Translations under genes and position numbers: made by a program
The notes under the pieces: model-generated
What the model was told of the DNA's origin: nothing
The model's database searches: none
The model's input: the letters and a program-made list of their open reading frames with translations, nothing else
Assembly (NCBI GenBank): GCA_045593645.1
Contig: JAZNWZ010000104.1
Span: forward strand, 1-36,765
Direction: 5' to 3'
Length of the DNA stretch: 36,765 nucleotides
DNA from: Fimenecus sp045593645
GTDB taxonomy: Bacteria > Bacillota > Clostridia > Oscillospirales > Acutalibacteraceae
Shown: one piece after another, positions 31,990 through 36,765 of the stretch
How the letters are laid out: every line of letters begins with the position of its first letter
Numbering within the stretch: position 1 is the first letter of the stretch

Positions 31990-33180
31990 TTACTCTTTAG
32001 CTTCTTCAGTAGTAACTTCTGCAATTTCTGTTGCTTCTTCTTTCTTTTCATTTTCTTCAAGCCAGTCAACAAGCAAAGCATATGCAGCAGAAGCAACAGG
32101 AACACCTAAAAGAACACCTAAAATGCCACCAAGGTTACCACCCACAATAACTGCGACAAGCACAAGAAGTCCAGGAAGACCAACTGATTTGCCAACAATT
32201 CGAGGATAAATCAAGTTGTTATCGATGGCTTGTAAAATAAGCACATAAATAATAAAGAATAATGCACTTTCAGGGCTTTCCATAAAGATAATGAAGAAAC
32301 CAATAACTTCACCAATAATAGGGCCAATAACAGGTATAAGTGCAAAAATACCAATGATTACTGATACAACCTCTGCAAAAGGAACACCTAAAATTTTAAG
32401 ACCGATATAGCAGAGAATACCTAAAACAAGGGAGTCAGTAAATTGACCTGTAACAAAGTTTGCAAAAGCCTTGTTTGTAACTGAAAAGATGTGAGCAGCG
32501 TGTTTGAATTTCTTTTTTGGTAATACTTTTGAGAAAATCTTACCCAAAACTCGCATAATTTTTTCTTTTTCTGCAAGCATATAAATTGCAATAATTGAAC
32601 CAAGAACAAAGTTTGTAACTCCCACAACAATTGAAGAAGTAACACTTACTGCATTATTTATAATTTCGTCAGTGCTGTTGTCAGGTAAAAATTTGCCGAC
32701 AAAGCTACTGATTTTAGCAAAGTCAAAGCGTGGGTTGTGTAAAAATTCAGTATGAACATTCAAATTGAATCTTGTAACCATTTTTTCAATCCAAACGACA
32801 ACGTTTTCATAATATGTTGGGATTTTATCAATAAGCATCATAATTGCATCTGCAAGTTGAGGAACAATTATGAAAAGTAAAGCAGCAACAAAACCAGTTG
32901 CAAGAACAAGAGTTGTAATTAAACTTATTGGACGAAGCATCTTGTTTAAGAACTTAAACTTGCTCTTTTTTAAAAAAACAAAAACCTTTGTTTCTAAAAT
33001 TCTCATAGGAATGTTCAAAATAAAAGCAAGAGAAACACCAACGATAACAGGTGCAAATATCTCTAATGTCTTGCTTATAACTGTGCTAACAAGCTCTAAT
33101 CTTTGAGATATAGCAAGCAAAGCAATCGAAAATGTGATTATGCCAAGAATTCTAAAGGTATTCTTTTTTGACAATTCCAT
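31990..33180 (-). CDS. AI-2E family (PerM/YtvI-like) membrane protein
   Basis: 396 residues with about eight TM segments in the family pattern: two or three N-terminal helices (ILGIITFSIALLAIS, IFAPVIVGVSLAFILNIPM), a mid soluble region, then a C-terminal hydrophobic half (VVSVIIGIFALIPVIGPIIGE, GLPGLLVLVAVIVGGNLGGI, LGVLLGVPVASAAYAL). The Glu-rich C-terminal tail is not conserved. Members export autoinducers or exchange Na+/Li+; this one's substrate is unknown. ATG 33180 with AGGTGA; GTG 33189 rejected because it overlaps that site. First gene of the operon with DUF1846 and PlsC. Confidence 0.9.
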   Translation of the reverse strand: MELSKKNTFRILGIITFSIALLAISQRLELVSTVISKTLEIFAPVIVGVSLAFILNIPMRILETKVFVFLKKSKFKFLNKMLRPISLITTLVLATGFVAALLFIIVPQLADAIMMLIDKIPTYYENVVVWIEKMVTRFNLNVHTEFLHNPRFDFAKISSFVGKFLPDNSTDEIINNAVSVTSSIVVGVTNFVLGSIIAIYMLAEKEKIMRVLGKIFSKVLPKKKFKHAAHIFSVTNKAFANFVTGQFTDSLVLGILCYIGLKILGVPFAEVVSVIIGIFALIPVIGPIIGEVIGFFIIFMESPESALFFIIYVLILQAIDNNLIYPRIVGKSVGLPGLLVLVAVIVGGNLGGILGVLLGVPVASAAYALLVDWLEENEKKEEATEIAEVTTEEAKE

Positions 33181-33239
33181 AATTATCACCTAATCATAAA
33201 AAAAGTTAATTTTCCACAGATTAAAATCATACAGTATAT

Positions 33240-33268
33240 ATTATAAACAGTTAAATAGTTAAATTCAA
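33240..33268 (-). promoter_or_regulatory. promoter of the AI-2E/DUF1846/PlsC operon
   Basis: On the minus strand: -35 TTGAAT (complement of 33263-33268), 17-bp spacer, -10 TATAAT (complement of 33240-33245). Confidence 0.8.
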
Positions 33269-33303
33269 GTACAAAAATAAATATTAAATTAAAAAATGCA
33301 CAA

Positions 33304-33334
33304 AAAATAAGAGTCATCCTAAGAGGATGACTCT
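33304..33334 (-). terminator. terminator of the phosphodiesterase/propeller operon
   Basis: GAGTCATCCT (33311-33320) and AGGATGACTC (33324-33333) form a perfect stem with a 3-nt loop. On the minus strand it is followed by TTATTTTTTG. Confidence 0.88.
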
Positions 33335-33338
33335 TTAA

Positions 33339-34295
33339 TTAAATATCGGCTTCAAAAACACCAATACATTCTCTACCTGTTATGTTGTTAGATACGTTTC
33401 TTGCATTGAAATAAATTCTTAATTTATTATTGTAATATGTAAGACAACAAGCATAAACATATTGTGCCATCCATTTGCTATCGCCTTGGAGTTGAGGCAC
33501 TAAAAATGGCTTTACAAACTTAAACTTAACACCGTCTTGGGATTTTAACAGCATAATTGCCGAATGGCTTTTTCCGTCTTTCTCAAACAAACCATTTTGC
33601 AAACCTATGTAGCAATCTTTAAGCTTATAGACCTTCAAACAACCTGAACAAAGATTAAGATATTCAATGTTTTTGTTAGGGCTGATAATAGGTGTTTCTC
33701 TTGATATGTAGCCACTTGTAATATTTTCACTCTCTGCAAAGCTTATGTGAGTAGGCTCACAAAAACCACAGTCAGGAATAAAAGTCTGTCCACAAGAATA
33801 ATACATACGGTACTTGCCATCGATATTGGTTAAAAATGGATTAGAAATAGCAAAACCTTTATTATATTCTTCATAATTACGAGTTTTACCGACAACCAAA
33901 TATGGCTTTGACCACTCTTTAAGATTTGTTGACTCAACACAGTAAATTTCTGATTTCCATTTTGCACCTACAAGGCTTAAAAGATTGAAAATTACAGGCC
34001 TTGTTCTCTCATAAAAGAGATAGTATTTTCCATCAATATAATTGATGTTTGGTCGCATTGCACGATTTACAATCTTGCCTGTATTTTTAAAATTAACTCC
34101 GTTATCACTTTCATATCTGTAAACACCAAAAAATGTATGACAAAACAAGTGCCATTTTCCGTCGTGAGATACATCTGGAGTTAAAACACTTGGGTCAGCA
34201 ATAACAAAGCTGTTCAATGGATTTTTTAGTATTGGATTACCGTCATAAAGACTAAATTTAGCATTGTTAAATTGTTCAAAAGTTAAATTTTGCAT
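33339..34295 (-). CDS. GH43-like propeller protein with degenerate active site
   Basis: 318 residues, no signal peptide. Blades: FVIADPSVLTPD (Asp kept), MRPNINYIDGKYYLFYE, STNLKEWSKPYLVVG, AISNPFLTNIDGKYRMYY and LCSGCLKVY. Compared with GH43, the second Asp is replaced by Asn in SNPF and no clear EGP-type catalytic Glu is seen. It may be a divergent hydrolase of another propeller family (GH130 or GH32-like) or a non-catalytic sugar-binding protein. ATG 34295 has GGTGA, overlapping the stop of the phosphodiesterase gene; ATG 34310 is less likely. It is co-transcribed with the membrane-anchored phosphodiesterase. Confidence 0.7.
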   Translation of the reverse strand: MQNLTFEQFNNAKFSLYDGNPILKNPLNSFVIADPSVLTPDVSHDGKWHLFCHTFFGVYRYESDNGVNFKNTGKIVNRAMRPNINYIDGKYYLFYERTRPVIFNLLSLVGAKWKSEIYCVESTNLKEWSKPYLVVGKTRNYEEYNKGFAISNPFLTNIDGKYRMYYSCGQTFIPDCGFCEPTHISFAESENITSGYISRETPIISPNKNIEYLNLCSGCLKVYKLKDCYIGLQNGLFEKDGKSHSAIMLLKSQDGVKFKFVKPFLVPQLQGDSKWMAQYVYACCLTYYNNKLRIYFNARNVSNNITGRECIGVFEADI

Positions 34296-34299
34296 TTTG

Positions 34300-35286
34300 T
34301 CACCATTCATATTCTTTGTTCATAACAATAAATGTCATTCTTTCTTGAATGCTTGCATCACCGTGTTCTGTACCGATTCCACCGTGGTCAGAAGTTACAA
34401 TAATAAGCCAGTCTTCTGTATCGTAGGTTTCTCTGTTCTTAATAGCATTGAGAGTATCATAACCATATTTATCAGCAGTTTTGAATGCTTCTTTATATCT
34501 TGGATTATTAATTGTAAAGCCATAGTTATGTCCGGTTGAGTCAGTTGGCTCATAAATTACAAAAATAAAATCAGCACAGTCTTTTTTACCAATTTCTTCT
34601 AATGTGAATTTGTAAGAAGCTTCATCATTTTTACATCTGTTAAATGCAACTGCAAGATTATTCTTTTCGCAATATTCTTTCTCTTGAAGATATGTAGCAT
34701 TTTTTCTGTCAAAATGACCTTTCCATTTTGTGATAAAAGTAGAACTGTCAATAACCTTATCTTCAACAAGAGAAGTAAGAAGAGTCTTATATTCAAGTGA
34801 TTTTGTAATGTCGTTAGCAGTAATACCGTGCTTATCTGCCCAAACGCCAGTAAGAATTGAACACCAACCGGGTGCAGTTGAAGTATCTTGTGTATTAGGG
34901 GCAGGGTAGTTGACACCACCACAATAAGCAAGATTTATTGATGCACCGTCTTTAATTAAAGCAGAAATAGCACTATTTTCACTTTGCATTTCAGTAAGCA
35001 CATCTGCTCGACAACCGTCATAACCGATAATTATTGCTTTTTTCTCTGTCTTACCCTCAGGCAATTCACTTTCAAAGTGAGCTTTAATAATATTATAAAT
35101 CTCAGTTTGTGGAATAGCAGTTTCAACTGTGTTTTCAAAACCTACTAAAGCAATATTCTTTCTGAATAATTCTTCAGTGTCTGCAGAGTCTTTAGCATAT
35201 TCAAGCTTTGGTAACAAAATAGCACAAGCAATAATTGCACCTACTAAAACAACAGCAATAACTCCAATTGTAATTTTCTTTTTCAT
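34300..35286 (-). CDS. membrane-anchored type I phosphodiesterase/alkaline phosphatase superfamily protein
   Basis: 328 residues. N-terminal signal anchor (KKKITIGVIAVVLVGAIIAC, about 2-22); IIAC is a possible lipobox, although hydrophobic residues continue after it. The extracytoplasmic domain carries the metal sites of the nucleotide pyrophosphatase/phosphodiesterase family: YDGCRAD, a Ser/Thr nucleophile region APGWCSILTG, YEPTDSTGHNYG, SDHGG and a final EHGD. It should cleave a phosphodiester or phosphomonoester outside the membrane; a wall glycopolymer or lipid head group is possible. ATG 35286 has GGGAGATG; an in-frame ATG at 35301 overlaps that site. Confidence 0.85.
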   Translation of the reverse strand: MKKKITIGVIAVVLVGAIIACAILLPKLEYAKDSADTEELFRKNIALVGFENTVETAIPQTEIYNIIKAHFESELPEGKTEKKAIIIGYDGCRADVLTEMQSENSAISALIKDGASINLAYCGGVNYPAPNTQDTSTAPGWCSILTGVWADKHGITANDITKSLEYKTLLTSLVEDKVIDSSTFITKWKGHFDRKNATYLQEKEYCEKNNLAVAFNRCKNDEASYKFTLEEIGKKDCADFIFVIYEPTDSTGHNYGFTINNPRYKEAFKTADKYGYDTLNAIKNRETYDTEDWLIIVTSDHGGIGTEHGDASIQERMTFIVMNKEYEW

Positions 35287-35300
35287 AAAACCATCTCCCA

Positions 35301-35336
35301 TATGATAATATTATCATAGTTTATAATTAAAAACAA
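35301..35336 (-). promoter_or_regulatory. promoter with an 18-bp perfect palindrome
   Basis: On the minus strand: -35 TTGTTT, 17-bp spacer, -10 TAATAT just before the gene at 35286. The -10 lies inside a perfect palindrome TATGATAAT/ATTATCATA (35301-35318), a candidate operator for a dimeric repressor. Confidence 0.55.
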
Positions 35337-35348
35337 TAAAGAAGTTTC

Positions 35349-36284
35349 TTATACTGCGTACATTACGTTTAAGGTTCTTATTTCTGTATCCTTGATTTTA
35401 TTATTTATTGAATATGCATGCTTTACAAGGTCGTTTGATAATGCACAGGTCAAATCTTGATTTTTAAGCTCTGCTATTATAGAAGAAGCGATATTTTCAA
35501 TGACTTCTATTTTGATTTCCGACTCTTTATCTGTATTTACACTTGAAATTAGGTATTCGAGTTGGTCGCCTAATTCTGATAAGATTTTAAGGTCTTTTAA
35601 GGCACGAAATGACCATTTGTAGTATGGCATATACTTTTTGTTCAAGAGAAAAATTACTTTGAGAGTTGCATTCACAAATTCGCCCATTGCTAATTGTGCA
35701 GCACCTGTTTCTTGTCTGTCAATACACCTTTTGTAGTTGTATTGACCTGATTGTGCCATAAGCAGAATATTACCCGCTAACTTTTTTAGGCGAATATCTT
35801 CAGGAAGATATGATAATTTCTCACGAATTTCTGTCATAAGTCCAAAGTTATCACAGAATATTTTTCCGTTTGTAGCTTCAAGAAAAAATTGCTCTGAAAT
35901 GAAAAACCATCCGTCAGTTGTGATGTTTCCGTTACTATCTCCAACTTTATCTTTGAAAAACTTGCTTATTCTTATAACCCCATGACGATTTCCACCAACG
36001 GGATTTAACCTGCTTTTTTCAAAACCCATAAATTCCTTTGGAAGTTTTGAATATGCTCGCTCAAGCAAGAATTCGTCTCTTTCTGATATTTCATCAGGAA
36101 TAAATATACAGAATCCCGCCTCAAAATCGTGGTCCTGAGAAATATTATCATCAAAGCCTAAACACTCCGACCCACTACCTGCAAGACCGATTGCAAGATA
36201 TTGCTTTATGTGAGAAAAATTTTCGTCAATCATTTTCTCGCCATATTCTTTATAAAATTTTTCAGCAAGTTCAAGACCTTTCAT
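35349..36284 (-). CDS. DUF4037 nucleotidyltransferase-like protein
   Basis: 311 residues. The N-terminal part has a nucleotidyltransferase-like motif: GLAGSGSECLGFDD then SQDHDF (GS followed by D-x-D), as in antibiotic/MNT-type nucleotidyltransferases. The helical C-terminal half (LAGNILLMAQSGQYNYKR, GEFVNATLKVIFLLNKKYMPYYKW) matches the DUF4037 layout. Biological substrate unknown; it may be a protein- or small-molecule-modifying enzyme. ATG 36284 has GAGGAAA. It overlaps the upstream TPR gene by 14 bp and is coupled to it. Confidence 0.82.
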   Translation of the reverse strand: MKGLELAEKFYKEYGEKMIDENFSHIKQYLAIGLAGSGSECLGFDDNISQDHDFEAGFCIFIPDEISERDEFLLERAYSKLPKEFMGFEKSRLNPVGGNRHGVIRISKFFKDKVGDSNGNITTDGWFFISEQFFLEATNGKIFCDNFGLMTEIREKLSYLPEDIRLKKLAGNILLMAQSGQYNYKRCIDRQETGAAQLAMGEFVNATLKVIFLLNKKYMPYYKWSFRALKDLKILSELGDQLEYLISSVNTDKESEIKIEVIENIASSIIAELKNQDLTCALSNDLVKHAYSINNKIKDTEIRTLNVMYAV

Positions 36285-36765
36285 AAATTTTCCTCGCTCT
36301 TTCAGTCAAATCATTTTGATATGCAAAAAATCCGTAATACCCAAAAACTGATGCACATTTCTCGCACACGAAAGCATAATATCCGTCTCTGTTTTCGTAT
36401 TTATCTAAAAGTTTCATGGCTTTATAAATATATTCTTCTATGATTTTTTCGCTATTTTCAAGTCCTGATTCTGCTTCTTTTGCACTTGCAATATTAAGAT
36501 AAGTAATAGCAACCTCAAGCATACCGTCATCGTGCTTTTCCATAACAGAAATTGCTTTTTCATACAATTCATAGGCATCATCATAGCGTTTCAAATCAAC
36601 TAAAGACAAAGCCATATTGTTATAAAGCCCACCAAAACGCTTGTCGTTGCTTTCAAGTTTTTCTGTATAAACATTCAATGCTTTTTCGAATAAAGGCATA
36701 GAGTCTTCTGCCTTACCAAATGCCTTTAATACCGTCGCACAGTTAATATAGGTTGTACCTGCACC
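36271..36765 (-). CDS. TPR-repeat protein, truncated by the window edge
   Basis: The reading frame is open to position 36765, so the N terminus lies outside; 164 residues are visible. At least three TPR-like helix pairs are seen (GGLYNNMALSLVDLKRYDDA, EVAITYLNIASAKEAESG, DGYYAFVCEKCASVFGYYG), with the spacing of NNMA...YEKA units. It probably mediates protein interactions. It ends inside the start of the DUF4037 gene, so the pair is translationally coupled and probably functional together. Confidence 0.82.
   Translation of the reverse strand, partial: GAGTTYINCATVLKAFGKAEDSMPLFEKALNVYTEKLESNDKRFGGLYNNMALSLVDLKRYDDAYELYEKAISVMEKHDDGMLEVAITYLNIASAKEAESGLENSEKIIEEYIYKAMKLLDKYENRDGYYAFVCEKCASVFGYYGFFAYQNDLTERARKIYERS

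Overview
The window reads as a chromosomal segment of an AT-rich Gram-positive anaerobe of the class Clostridia, most like an uncultured gut member of the Oscillospirales/Ruminococcaceae. The reasons are low GC, AGGTGA- and GGAGG-type ribosome binding sites, sigma-A promoters close to consensus, many signal-less glycoside hydrolases, an orphan ECF transporter S component, a clostridial ferredoxin-type aldo/keto reductase and an FeS/flavin enoate reductase-like enzyme. The genus assignment is inference. I see no phage genes, transposase, CRISPR array or replication origin.

Layout. 1-500: initiator tRNA-Met, a hairpin repeat with terminators, then a sigma-A promoter and a yybP-ykoY (manganese)-like riboswitch with a terminator. 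501-4314: an operon for a TetR regulator, a radical SAM/SPASM-type enzyme, a patatin-like lipase and an atypical PlsC-type acyltransferase. 4361-8015: a GH43-like propeller protein divergent from uxaB-uxaA (hexuronate catabolism). 8016-8391: second copy of the hairpin repeat and the glnA promoter. 8392-9816: type I glutamine synthetase. 9875-14690 (minus): operon of a GH43-like enzyme, phosphohexomutase, GH35 beta-galactosidase and an ICMT-like membrane methyltransferase. 14691-15068: tRNA-Leu(CAG) plus a duplicated tRNA 3' end and a nested palindromic element. 15185-22638: a small membrane coiled-coil protein, ECF S component, FeS aldo/keto reductase, old-yellow-enzyme-type reductase, secreted SH3b/C39-like protein and a zinc-ribbon membrane protein with a pilin-like tail. 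22829-25393: an acyl-activating enzyme/ACP/PlsC fusion. 25547-26527: a leucine-rich-repeat protein between inverted REP-like repeats. 26611-29719: GH30-GH2 operon. 29823-33180: AI-2E-family permease, DUF1846 and PlsC operon. 33339-35286: membrane-anchored phosphodiesterase and a degenerate GH43-like propeller protein. 35349-36765: DUF4037 nucleotidyltransferase-like protein and a truncated TPR protein.

Two themes recur. One is plant-glycan use: beta-galactosidases, a GH30 of the 1,6-galactanase-like type, propeller hydrolases, hexuronate enzymes and a phosphohexomutase, all apparently cytoplasmic, with no sugar transporter in the window. The other is glycerolipid handling: three PlsC-type domains (two with a stretched His-Asp motif), a patatin, an acyl-ACP-ligase-like fusion and a lipid-type methyltransferase. 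The best candidate for an undescribed system is the riboswitch- and TetR-controlled radical SAM/patatin/acyltransferase operon at 354-4349. The palindromic element built around tRNA T-arm sequence at 14717-15002 and the REP-flanked LRR gene are the best structural oddities.
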